From assembly GCA_903918195.1 (NCBI GenBank), contig CAIXDS010000219.1, positions 1-41,377 on the forward strand: a DNA stretch of 41,377 nucleotides, written 5' to 3'. The notes below the pieces were generated by a model that ran no database searches, was not told the origin of the DNA, and saw nothing but the letters and a program-made list of their open reading frames with translations. The stretch is from an uncultured Acetobacteraceae bacterium (GTDB taxonomy: Bacteria; Pseudomonadota; Alphaproteobacteria; Acetobacterales; Acetobacteraceae). Shown here in pieces: positions 34,196-41,377 of this stretch. Position numbers and translations under genes: made by a program. Position 1 is the first letter of the stretch; every line of letters starts with the position of its first letter.

Positions 34196-35214
34196 TCGGC
34201 GATCCGGTCGGCAAGCAGGCCAATCGACAGCGCGTAATAGTCGGATGGATTATAGGCGCGCAGCGCCCGGAAATTGCTGGAAAACACCAGGAACGCGTCG
34301 CTTTGCACGCCGCCGGGCAGCACGATCGAGGCCACGCCATCGCTGGGAGCCAGCGCCCGCCCGTCAACCGAAACGATGCCCCACCTTGCCCACTCCGCCG
34401 CCGGGTGGCGCTTGTCGCGCCCGGCCAGGGCGGGGTCGAATGCGGCGGGCAGGCGCACCTGCTGGCCCCAGGGCTGGGCGGCCTTCCAGCCCTCCACCGC
34501 CAGGTTGTTGGCGGTCGAGGCGAACACATCGGGGAAGCTGTCCCACATGTCGCGCCGGCCATCGCCGTCGAAATCGACCGCGTACCGCAGGAAGCTGTCC
34601 GGCATGAACTGGGTCTGGCCCATCGCCCCGGCCCAGCTTCCCACCATCTTTTCCGGGGCGATGTCGCCGGCCTGGACGATCTTCAGGGAGTCCATCAGCT
34701 CCTGGCGGAAAAACGCGCCGCGGCGGCCTTCCCAGGCCAGCGTCGCCACCGCCTCGATGACATTGAAATTGCCCATCTGGCGGCCGTAGTCGGATTCCAG
34801 GCCCCACAGCCCGACGATGATCTCCGGCGGCACGCCGAAGCGGTCCTGCACGCGGCGCAGCACGTCGCGGTGCTTCGCCAACTGCTCGCGGCCACGCTGG
34901 ACGCGGGTGTCGTTGACGATGCGGGTGCGGTACTGTTCCCAGGTGAAATGCACCTCGGGCTGGCTGCGGTCGAGTTCGATCACCCGCCAGTTGATGTGCA
35001 CGCCGGCGAAGGCGCGGTCGAGCACGGCGGCGGAGATGCCCTTTCGGCGGGCTTCATCCTTCACCCCGGCGATATAGCGGGCGAAGCTTTCCGCCTCCTC
35101 GGGGGTTGTCATGCGGGGTGGCTTCTGCGGCGCCTGCGCAAGGGCAGGCGATGCGACGGAAAGGCCGGCGAGCAGGGTCGGCGCGGCGGCCAGCAGGTAA
35201 CGACGGTTCAACAT
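34192..35214 (-). CDS. mltB: Lytic murein transglycosylase, MltB family
   Basis: The 340-residue enzyme cleaves glycan strands to 1,6-anhydromuropeptides. The catalytic Glu is E140 in VGLWGLESDYGRQMGN. Other SLT-fold blocks: ATLAWEGRRGAFFRQELMD, GSWAGAMGQTQFMPDSFLRY, DGDGRRDMWDSFPDVFAST and the C-terminal LRAYNPSDYYALSIGLLADR. The N-terminus is an export signal (MLNRRYLLAAAPTLLAGLSVASPALA) with an RR pair and a clear signal-peptidase site, so it is periplasmic and probably soluble. It is the first gene of the operon and divergent from the MmgE/PrpD gene. Confidence 0.93.
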   Translation of the reverse strand: MLNRRYLLAAAPTLLAGLSVASPALAQAPQKPPRMTTPEEAESFARYIAGVKDEARRKGISAAVLDRAFAGVHINWRVIELDRSQPEVHFTWEQYRTRIVNDTRVQRGREQLAKHRDVLRRVQDRFGVPPEIIVGLWGLESDYGRQMGNFNVIEAVATLAWEGRRGAFFRQELMDSLKIVQAGDIAPEKMVGSWAGAMGQTQFMPDSFLRYAVDFDGDGRRDMWDSFPDVFASTANNLAVEGWKAAQPWGQQVRLPAAFDPALAGRDKRHPAAEWARWGIVSVDGRALAPSDGVASIVLPGGVQSDAFLVFSSNFRALRAYNPSDYYALSIGLLADRIAD

Positions 35215-35320
35215 AGCGTGCGATGTGCCACGGCCGCCGAGTCGGCGGCAATCACAAGCTGATCATGCTGGTAATATCCTTCCTTCACGGTGTAGGATTA
35301 ACAAGTTCGGAGGAAACGAT

Positions 35321-36712
35321 ATGGGCATCACGACGGATCTTGCCCGATTCGGCGCTGCAGTGGCGGTGCCCGGGCTGCCACGCGAGGTGGTGAATCGCGC
35401 GCGCGTGCTTGTACTTGATTTGATCGGCAGCATCGTGCGGGCACGCCATGACGCGGAGAGCACGCAACCTATGCTCGGTGCCGCCCGTGCGTTGGGGCTT
35501 GGTGCCGGCCATGCCGGCGTATTCGGCGATCCGTGCCGTTGGATTCCCGCCGGCGCCGCCTTCCTCAACGCAGCGTTCGCCCATTCCCTCGACTTCGACG
35601 ACACCCATGCCGCCGCCTCGGTGCACCCCGGCGCGGTCGTCATTCCGGCGGCGCTGGCCGCCGGCGAGATGGCCGGCGCGAGCGGCGCGGAGGTGCTGGC
35701 CGGTATCGTTGCCGGCTACGAGGTCACCTGCCGGGTAGCGCTTGCCCTCCCCGCGCGCGCGCATTACGCCCGCGGCTTCCACCCCACCGCCACCTGCGGC
35801 ACGTTCGGTGCGGCCACCGCCGCCGGGCGGGTGCTCGGGCTGGATGCGGCCGGGATCGAGTCGGCCCTCGGCATCGCGCTCAGCCAGACCTCGGGGAGCC
35901 TGCAATTCCTTGCCAACGGCGCCTGGACGAAGCGATTCCAGGTCGGCTGGGCGGCGATGTCGGGCCTGGTCGCGGCGACGCTGGCCGCCGAGGGCTTCTG
36001 CGGCCCCACGGCGGCGTTGGAGGGGGCGCACGGTTTCCTGCGCGCCTATGCGCCCGACCCGGTACCCGAAAACGCCGTGCAGGGGCTCGGCAAGAGTTTC
36101 GAGCTGATGCGCACGGCGGTGAAGCCATACCCGTCCTGCCGCTACGGCCATGCCGGCATCGACGCAGCGCTGGCACTGCGCGCCGCGCACCAGTTGCGCG
36201 CCGAGGAAATCGTCTCCGTTACCTATGGCCTGTCGCAGGCCGGCGTGAAGCTGATCGGCGAGCCGGCGGCGAAGAAGGCCGATCCGCAGAACGTGGTGGA
36301 CGCCCAGTTCAGCGCGCCTTTCGTGATCGCCTGCGCGCTGGCCACCGGCGCCATGACATGGGACTCGTATCAGCTCCTGCTGCGCGACCCCACCATCGGG
36401 GCGCTCGTGCCGAAGGTGCAGTGCGTGCACGACGCCGAGATCGAGGCGCTGGGTCCGATGGCGGGCCGGATCACCATCGCCGCCCGTGGCCGCACCTTCT
36501 CGCAGGTTGTGGCGGTGCCGGCCGGCGAGCCGGAGAATTTCCCCGACATCGGCGATCTGCGCGCCAAGTTCGATGCCCTGGCGACCCCGGTGCTGGGGCC
36601 GGAGCGCGCCAGCCGGCTGGCCGATGCGGTGCTGGTGCTGGACACGCTGCCCGACATCGCCCGGCTGACCCGGCTCGGTGCGCCGGTGCTGTCGGCCCGG
36701 CTGGCCGGGTAG
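35321..36712 (+). CDS. MmgE/PrpD family protein
   Basis: The 463-residue protein belongs to the 2-methylcitrate dehydratase-like family: NRARVLVLDLIGSIVRAR, AAFLNAAFAHSLDFDDTH (the DDxH motif), HPGAVVIPAALAAGE, YARGFHPTATCGTFGAATA, QRLFHxG-like KRFQVGWAA and VKPYPSCRYGHAGIDAAL. Substrates in the family range from 2-methylcitrate to aconitate-like or itaconate-related acids; no prpB or prpC is adjacent, so the substrate is unknown. The start has a good CGGAGG seven bases upstream. The gene ends against a perfect 20-bp inverted repeat shared with the converging outer-membrane protein gene. Confidence 0.88.
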   Translation: MGITTDLARFGAAVAVPGLPREVVNRARVLVLDLIGSIVRARHDAESTQPMLGAARALGLGAGHAGVFGDPCRWIPAGAAFLNAAFAHSLDFDDTHAAASVHPGAVVIPAALAAGEMAGASGAEVLAGIVAGYEVTCRVALALPARAHYARGFHPTATCGTFGAATAAGRVLGLDAAGIESALGIALSQTSGSLQFLANGAWTKRFQVGWAAMSGLVAATLAAEGFCGPTAALEGAHGFLRAYAPDPVPENAVQGLGKSFELMRTAVKPYPSCRYGHAGIDAALALRAAHQLRAEEIVSVTYGLSQAGVKLIGEPAAKKADPQNVVDAQFSAPFVIACALATGAMTWDSYQLLLRDPTIGALVPKVQCVHDAEIEALGPMAGRITIAARGRTFSQVVAVPAGEPENFPDIGDLRAKFDALATPVLGPERASRLADAVLVLDTLPDIARLTRLGAPVLSARLAG

Positions 36713-36725
36713 CCTCCCGTAGCCG

Positions 36726-36772
36726 TCGCTGGCGCTGTCGGTGCGTCAGAACCGCACCGACAGCGCCAGCGA
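36726..36772. terminator. Perfect 20-bp inverted repeat between convergent genes
   Basis: Bases 36726-36745 and 36753-36772 are exact reverse complements with a 7-base loop (TCAGAAC), a very stable hairpin. The right arm and part of the loop are coding: they contain the stop and last codons of the LpxR-like gene. The left arm lies 14 bases after the MmgE/PrpD stop. Position suggests a bidirectional 3' end or terminator without a T-tract. Confidence 0.6.
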
Positions 36773-37744
36773 GCCGAACTGGTGCAGCCCGCCGGTCTGG
36801 TGCTGGAACTCCTGCGTCTGGAACACGTGCGTGTAGGTCAGCCGCACGCCGTACGCCATCAGCGCGAACCCGGCCTGTGCCTCGGCGACCAACGGGATGA
36901 CGGTGACGCTGCGGCTGTTCTGCCAGGTGTTGCCGTTCAGCGTGACGTCGTACGCCACCGCCTGGCCATCGGCGCCGGCGAACACATACCAGGCGAACGG
37001 ACGGGTCGGGCGGAACGCGTCGGTGCCGGTCAGGCCCGGCAGGATGCGCGGCACGCCGTAATCGCTGTCCAGCCCCTGGCCGAGCCGCAGGGTGATACCG
37101 GTTTGCCCGTAGATGCGCAGAGTGCCGGCGGCGGCGGTGATTTCGGGCAGCGCGTCCGTTTCCAGCGCGCTGCCGCCGCCGATCGGCAGCCGCCAGGTGC
37201 GCCCCGCCGTGATCTGGATCAGCGGCTCGTCATGCAACTGGGTGTCCCAGCCATCCGTGTGTTTCTGGCCGATCATGCTGTGAAACCCGTTCTGCACCTG
37301 CTCGCCCAAAGCTGACGGCCCCACATCCCCGATCCCGAGCCCAAGCACCGTGCGCGCGTCGGTGCCGTCATGGATCAGTGACACCGTGCCCAGCAGCACC
37401 CCCGCATAGGGGCGGTCGGTCAGCGGCGGATAGGTCGTCAGCGTGTCGGACGGGTTGTAGATCTGCTGGCTGAAGTCGATGGCGATGCGCTGCCTCCCCT
37501 CGCCCCACAGCGTCTGCCCGAAATTGTCGAGGAAGGCGGGCGCGCCATCCTCGCCCGAGGTCCAGCCAAGGCGGATGCCGTTGGTGTAGTAGCGGTCCGG
37601 CAGATTCGACGTGGTGACCGAGGCGTTCTCGTCCTGCAACGTCCAGATCGAGGCCGGGTCGGGCGGCGGCAATTGCGCCCGGCTGGGCTGGGCTGCGGCC
37701 GCCAGCGCCAAACCCAGGAACGCTGTCGTCGCAATCACGCGCAT
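36746..37744 (-). CDS. LpxR/DUF2219 family outer-membrane protein
   Basis: The 332-residue protein has a signal peptide (MRVIATTAFLGLALAAAAQPSRAQ) and the DUF2219 pattern: LPDRYYTNGIRLGWTSGED, DRPYAGVLLGTVSLI, NGFHSMIGQKHTDGWDTQLHDEP and a C-terminal strand ending in Phe (SLALSVRF), typical of a beta-barrel. LpxR removes the 3'-acyloxyacyl chain of lipid A in Salmonella. The catalytic E-N-D motif near the start reads E39-N40-A41 here, so one acidic residue seems replaced and activity is uncertain; the conserved His (GFHSM) remains. AGGAGAG lies four bases before the ATG. Confidence 0.85.
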   Translation of the reverse strand: MRVIATTAFLGLALAAAAQPSRAQLPPPDPASIWTLQDENASVTTSNLPDRYYTNGIRLGWTSGEDGAPAFLDNFGQTLWGEGRQRIAIDFSQQIYNPSDTLTTYPPLTDRPYAGVLLGTVSLIHDGTDARTVLGLGIGDVGPSALGEQVQNGFHSMIGQKHTDGWDTQLHDEPLIQITAGRTWRLPIGGGSALETDALPEITAAAGTLRIYGQTGITLRLGQGLDSDYGVPRILPGLTGTDAFRPTRPFAWYVFAGADGQAVAYDVTLNGNTWQNSRSVTVIPLVAEAQAGFALMAYGVRLTYTHVFQTQEFQHQTGGLHQFGSLALSVRF

Positions 37745-37770
37745 GCTACTCTCCTGTTCGCCATCGAAGC

Positions 37771-37798
37771 ATTATATCCAGCGCGGCCACATCGGAAC
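37771..37798 (-). promoter_or_regulatory. Candidate promoter of the LpxR-like gene
   Basis: A perfect TATAAT on the minus strand (37771-37776) lies 27 bases before the ATG; the best -35 at 16 bases distance is a weak GTTCCG (37793-37798). An exact -10 box is rare enough in this composition to be worth noting. Confidence 0.4.
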
Positions 37799-37854
37799 CC
37801 GCTTTCAATTGGCGTAGCGAACAACACGATCGCGTGACTATTGCAGAGCCGGGT

Positions 37855-39261
37855 TCAGGCAAACCCGGCGCCGGCCCCCGCATCCGAAGGCATGCCGGCC
37901 CACCGCCGCAGCCGGAACCACGGCTCCACAGTCGGCACGGTGGTGAGCACCACCTGCGGCAGCACCGGCCGGTCATCGTCCAGCACGATCTCGAAGCGTG
38001 CCAGCAGCGTCGCCAGCAGCACCATGGCCTCGGTCTGGGCGAAGGCGGCGCCGAGGCAGATCCGCGGGCCGGCGCCGAAGGGCAGGTAATGCTGCGGGCC
38101 GGTCTGCTCCTCGCGCCCCACCCAGCGGGACGGCAGGAAGCAATCCGGGGCCTCCCAGAACTGCCGGTGCCGATGGATGATCCAGGGGCACGCCAACACG
38201 AGCGTGCCGCGGTCGATGGTGATGTCGCCCAGCCGGTCGGGTCCGCGTGCGACCCGGCTGATGAACGGCACGGTCGGGTAGAGGCGCAACGCCTCCAGAA
38301 AGGCGCGGCGCAAGGCCGGCCAGCGGGTGAGATCGGCCAGTGTCCGCGCCTGCCCGGGCGCAAAGGCGGCGAGTTCGGCGCGGATCTCCGCCTGGGCCGC
38401 CGGGTCGAAGGACAGCAGATACACGGTCCAGAACATGGCGCGGGCGGTGGTTTCGAAGCCGGCCGCCAGCAGGGTGGCGACCTGCTCACGGATTTCGTCC
38501 TCCGACAGGGCGCCGCCGCCCTCCGGATCGCGCGCATCGCGCAGCAACTGCATCACATCGCGCTGGGCGGTGCCCGGCTGCAGCGCGTCCCGCGCCGCGA
38601 TCACCGCGCCGATGCCGGCGGTCCACCGGGCGGCGAATTCGACCCGGTCACGCACGAACCAGGCGAAGTCGGCTTCGCTGCGGGCCAGAATGTCCCAGAT
38701 CGTGACCCGGGCGACGCCGTCGAGGAACTCCCGGACCAGCCCCGGCAGCCCGGCGGCCCCGGCGGATTCGGCGGGCACCGAGAACAGGGCGCGGCAGACC
38801 GCATCGACGGCAGCCCCCTGCAGCAGGTCGGCCAGGTTGACACGCCCGTCGGTGACGCGTGCCAGCAGGCCCGCCCCGGCCTCGGCAAAGTGCGGCAGCA
38901 GGCGGCCGATATGCTGGGGCGTGAACAGCGGCGCCAGCATCCGCCGTTGGCGGCGCCAGTCGGCCCCGTCGGACAGCACCAGCCCGTTGCGCAGCGCCGG
39001 CCGCAGCGGACGCCGGATTGTCAGCGGGCGTTCGTAGTTCGCGGCATTGCCGGTCAGGATGTGGCGGACCAGGGCGGGCTCGTTGATGATCAGCGTATCG
39101 GTGCCAAACAGCCGGCGGCGCACCACCATGTCCTCGTAGGCGGCGCGCGGCCAGGTGGCGATGATGTTGCGCCGCATCAGGCGGAACACCTGCCACGCCG
39201 GCAGCCTGTGCTCCGGCGGCACCGGTACCGGCAACGTGATCGCCGCGAGGTTCTTCTGCAT
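37855..39261 (-). CDS. Cytochrome P450
   Basis: The 468-residue monooxygenase has all core motifs: the I-helix oxygen-activation sequence AAGFETTARA, the K-helix ExxR (EALR in RRAFLEALRLYPTVPF), and the heme loop FGAGPRICLGAAFA with the thiolate ligand Cys402. No membrane anchor or fused reductase is seen, so it needs separate redox partners. The ERPLTIRRPLRPALRNGLVLSDGADWRR-type region and overall shape place it with CYP4/CYP102-like class P450s that often act on fatty acids or terpenoids; the substrate is not known. The start at 39261 is by homology. It lies 22 bases after the TTC38-like gene, so the two form an operon. Confidence 0.92.
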   Translation of the reverse strand: MQKNLAAITLPVPVPPEHRLPAWQVFRLMRRNIIATWPRAAYEDMVVRRRLFGTDTLIINEPALVRHILTGNAANYERPLTIRRPLRPALRNGLVLSDGADWRRQRRMLAPLFTPQHIGRLLPHFAEAGAGLLARVTDGRVNLADLLQGAAVDAVCRALFSVPAESAGAAGLPGLVREFLDGVARVTIWDILARSEADFAWFVRDRVEFAARWTAGIGAVIAARDALQPGTAQRDVMQLLRDARDPEGGGALSEDEIREQVATLLAAGFETTARAMFWTVYLLSFDPAAQAEIRAELAAFAPGQARTLADLTRWPALRRAFLEALRLYPTVPFISRVARGPDRLGDITIDRGTLVLACPWIIHRHRQFWEAPDCFLPSRWVGREEQTGPQHYLPFGAGPRICLGAAFAQTEAMVLLATLLARFEIVLDDDRPVLPQVVLTTVPTVEPWFRLRRWAGMPSDAGAGAGFA

Positions 39262-39283
39262 CCTGTTTTCCCAAACCAGAGCG

Positions 39284-40633
39284 CTACAAAGGATAACGCG
39301 CCGCCGCCTCGCGATAGCCGATCCAGCGGCAGGGCGGCACCGCCCGCCGTCCCGCCACCCGCTCCAGGGCGAGCCGCACATCCGCTTCCAGTTCGGCCTT
39401 CAGGGCGGCATCCAGGAACAACTGCTCCAGCACGTCCTGCTGGGCGTGGCTGCCGCCGAGCCGGTGCATCGCCCCCAGCACCGGGCGCAACCCGGCGACG
39501 CAGGCCGCATAGGCGCCGGCGCGGTGGGCACGCACCGCCGCGCACACCGGCAGCGCCACCTCGCGCAGCACCGCGGCGGCCGCGCCGTTGCCCTGGCCCT
39601 GCGTGCGCAGCGCCGCCAGCAGGCGGTCGGCGGCCTCTGCCCGGCCGGTGGCGGCCAGCGCCATCATCCAGTGCGGCAGCGCAAACGTCGCCAGGCAATC
39701 GCCGATCCGCGCTTCCGCCTTGTCCGCCAGTTCCTCCCAACGCCTGCCCACAGCCACGCCCTGCCGCTCCAACCGGAACAGCATCGAGGCGGCATTCTGC
39801 ACATCGTTGAACAGATCCGGCATCGCCAGGGTGAGCGGCGAGTCGAGGTTGCGGAAGCGCGTGTCGTAGAGCTCGAGCACCGCGTCGAACCGGCCCTGCT
39901 CCAGGTGGAACAGGGCACAGTGCCACCAGACATGGTGCACCAGGTTGTTGGCACCCTCCCAGTGCGGCGCCAGCCCGGTGAGCCAGTCGATCCCCTCGCG
40001 GCGACGGCCCTGCATTTCCATCACATGCGCGACCGCGTGCGCGGCCCAGAGATTGCCGGGGTCGAGCGTCACGGCCCGCCGCCCGACCGGCTCGGCGGCG
40101 AGCAGGTTGCCCGCTTCCTCCTCGGCGAAGCACTGGCAGGCGAGCACGGCCGGGAAACCGGGCACGGTGGCATCCCAGTGCGGCAGGATGCGGCGCACCG
40201 AGGCGAGCATGTCCTGCGGGCGACCGAGCCAGAAATTGGCGAAATGGGCGAGCCGGAAGGCCAGGATGTCACGCGGATGCTCGGTGAGAATGGCGTCCCA
40301 GATGCCGGCGGCGCGGTCCAGCAGGCCGGCGACCCAGGCGGCCAGGGCGGCGATATGGGCCCGTTCCCGCGGCGTGGTGCCGGCGGCGCTGGCGCTGGCG
40401 CGGTCCAGGGCCGCGGCGGCGGCGGGCACAAAGCGGGCGTCATAGGCCAGCATGGCGCCGATGCCGGCCAGACAATGGCCGAGCGCGAAGTCGGGATCGG
40501 CCTGCAGCACGGCCTTGACCGCGCGGGGCAGACCGGTGTGGAAGTTGAGGTAGATCGCGACGGCGGCGTCGAAAGCGGTCGCGGCGTCATCGTGGGTGGT
40601 GGAAAGTTGCAGGCCTTGTGCATCGGTGCGCAT
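39284..40633 (-). CDS. TTC38-like tetratricopeptide repeat protein
   Basis: The 449-residue all-helical protein matches the TTC38 family along its length: the N-terminal [75 protein letters not shown], then the conserved centre [20 protein letters not shown] and [23 protein letters not shown] scaffolds mediate protein contacts; no enzymatic motif is visible, and the bacterial family has no assigned function. GGGGAG eight bases before the ATG at 40633 sets the start. It is the first gene of an operon with the P450. Confidence 0.85.
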   Translation of the reverse strand: MRTDAQGLQLSTTHDDAATAFDAAVAIYLNFHTGLPRAVKAVLQADPDFALGHCLAGIGAMLAYDARFVPAAAAALDRASASAAGTTPRERAHIAALAAWVAGLLDRAAGIWDAILTEHPRDILAFRLAHFANFWLGRPQDMLASVRRILPHWDATVPGFPAVLACQCFAEEEAGNLLAAEPVGRRAVTLDPGNLWAAHAVAHVMEMQGRRREGIDWLTGLAPHWEGANNLVHHVWWHCALFHLEQGRFDAVLELYDTRFRNLDSPLTLAMPDLFNDVQNAASMLFRLERQGVAVGRRWEELADKAEARIGDCLATFALPHWMMALAATGRAEAADRLLAALRTQGQGNGAAAAVLREVALPVCAAVRAHRAGAYAACVAGLRPVLGAMHRLGGSHAQQDVLEQLFLDAALKAELEADVRLALERVAGRRAVPPCRWIGYREAAARYPL

Positions 40634-40715
40634 GCGCCGTCTCCCCTGGCCCGCCGCCACTATGGCACGGGGCATGTCGATGCGAAGAATGACTCGTCGG
40701 TAGCAATAATGTTAC

Positions 40716-40800
40716 GGGGTCCAGGGGCCTGAGGCCCCTGGTGGGGGTCCAGGGGGCAAAGCCTCCTGGTGGGGTCCGGGGCAGCGCCCCGGCAGCCTTC
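40716..40800. repeat. Palindromic intergenic repeat, copy D (three units)
   Basis: Three successive units each opening with GGGGTCC: a palindrome CCAGGGGCC-TGA-GGCCCCTGG (40721-40741), an imperfect one (CCAGGGGGC..GCCTCCTGG, 40749-40769) and CCGGGGCAGCGCCCCGG (40776-40792). It is the most complex member of the family and lies between the divergent TTC38-like gene and uvrA. Confidence 0.7.
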
Positions 40801-40830
40801 CCAACCGCCCCCCGAAGGTCCATATAGCTA

Positions 40831-40845
40831 GAACAGTTCAAGAAC
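40831..40845. promoter_or_regulatory. LexA (SOS) box of uvrA
   Basis: GAAC-N7-GAAC at 40831-40845 is the reverse strand of GTTC-N7-GTTC, the LexA operator of alphaproteobacteria. It lies 33 bases before the uvrA start, close to an AT-rich CATATAG (40821-40827) that may be the -10 box, so bound LexA would block transcription. Confidence 0.75.
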
Positions 40846-40878
40846 AGAATCGCCCCCTCCGCAAGGAACCCTTCCAGG

Positions 40879-41377
40879 ATGGCCGGCTCAATCCACGTGC
40901 GCGGCGCGCGCGAGCACAACCTCAAGAACGTGGATGTCGAAATCCCGCGTGACAGCCTGACGGTGATCACCGGCCTGTCCGGCTCCGGCAAGTCCAGCCT
41001 GGCGTTCGACACGATCTACGCCGAGGGGCAGCGCCGCTATGTCGAATCGCTATCGGCCTATGCCCGCCAGTTCCTCGAGCTGATGGGCAAGCCGGACGTG
41101 GATTCCATCGAGGGCCTGTCGCCGGCCATTTCGATCGAGCAGAAAACCACCAGCCGCAACCCGCGCTCCACCGTCGGCACGGTGACGGAAATCCATGATT
41201 ACATGCGCCTGCTATGGGCGCGGGTGGGCGTGCCCTACTCGCCCGCCACCGGGCTGCCGATCGAGGCGCAGACGGTCAGCCAGATGGTGGACCGGGTGAT
41301 GGCGATGCAGCCCGGCACGCGGCTGCTGCTGCTGGCGCCGGTGGTGCGCGACCGCAAGGGCGAATACCGCAAGGAAC
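40879..41377 (+). CDS. uvrA: Excinuclease ABC subunit A, 5' part (cut by window end)
   Basis: The first 166 codons encode [20 protein letters not shown], the first Walker [11 protein letters not shown] (31-40), [40 protein letters not shown], and [20 protein letters not shown]: the signature start of UvrA, the damage-sensing ATPase of nucleotide excision repair. The frame is open to the edge. AAGGAA lies about 10 bases before the ATG. Control by LexA is indicated by the box at 40831. Confidence 0.97.
   Translation, partial: MAGSIHVRGAREHNLKNVDVEIPRDSLTVITGLSGSGKSSLAFDTIYAEGQRRYVESLSAYARQFLELMGKPDVDSIEGLSPAISIEQKTTSRNPRSTVGTVTEIHDYMRLLWARVGVPYSPATGLPIEAQTVSQMVDRVMAMQPGTRLLLLAPVVRDRKGEYRKE

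Overview
The window is a GC-rich, gene-dense bacterial chromosome segment. An alphaproteobacterium is indicated by a DUF1013/TrcR-type cell-cycle regulator, a DUF1192 protein, a eukaryote-like NADP isocitrate dehydrogenase, and the gene order infA-maf-RNase E/G-yacG-tRNA-Phe next to hisD, hisG and murA. A GTTC-N7-GTTC type LexA box in front of uvrA and a ROSE-like leader in front of an Hsp20 gene agree with this. The palindromic GGGGTCC/CCAGGGG intergenic repeats and overall composition suggest Acetobacteraceae or a close relative, but that is inference. No phage, CRISPR array, plasmid module or full-length insertion sequence is visible; almost everything is core metabolism and cell-envelope housekeeping.

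Layout. 1-2.3 kb: an unclear gene end, a DUF123 nuclease-like gene, two tandem FmdB-type zinc ribbons and an exported superoxide dismutase. 2.0-7.8 kb (minus strand): a yejABEF peptide importer operon ending in a fifth gene for a small membrane protein. 7.9-9.7 kb: hisN and divergent pheA. 9.8-13.4 kb: a hypothetical gene, rpmE, a heat-shock hsp20 with sigma32 promoter and thermosensor, DUF1192, trcR followed by a 117-bp MITE-like insertion, and two divergent DUF465 genes. 13.4-17.1 kb: purE-purK, a nucleoside deoxyribosyltransferase and icd. 17.2-25.0 kb (minus strand): a hypothetical membrane protein, tRNA-Phe, yacG, RNase E/G, maf, infA, hisD, hisG, a small membrane protein, murA and dcd. 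25.1-28.9 kb: an OpgC-like membrane protein, a 577-base gene-poor gap, ssb, tRNA-His and an aminotransferase. 29.1-31.2 kb: the nitrogen module glnB-glnA with a sigma54 promoter. 31.3-35.2 kb (minus strand): mltB-rlpA-dacC-tmk, a peptidoglycan-remodelling operon joined to thymidylate kinase. 35.3-40.6 kb: an MmgE/PrpD protein, an LpxR-like outer-membrane protein, a cytochrome P450 and a TTC38-like TPR protein. 40.9 kb to the end: the start of uvrA with its SOS box.

The most unusual signals lie between and around genes. (1) A 117-bp element with perfect 21-bp terminal inverted repeats, a 9-bp target duplication and an internal promoter sits exactly at the stop codon of trcR. (2) The glnB message has a perfect Shine-Dalgarno sequence 25 nt from its start codon with a perfect hairpin in between; folding the hairpin would reset the spacing to 8 nt. 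(3) A family of palindromic repeats includes two copies identical over 61 bp in opposite orientations, and its members supply the stop codons or C-terminal tails of three unrelated genes. (4) maf has no ATG, GTG or TTG start. (5) icd, dacC and dcd contain short islands of AT-rich rare codons. (6) hsp20 has a textbook ROSE-like hairpin with a bulged G opposite the ribosome-binding site.
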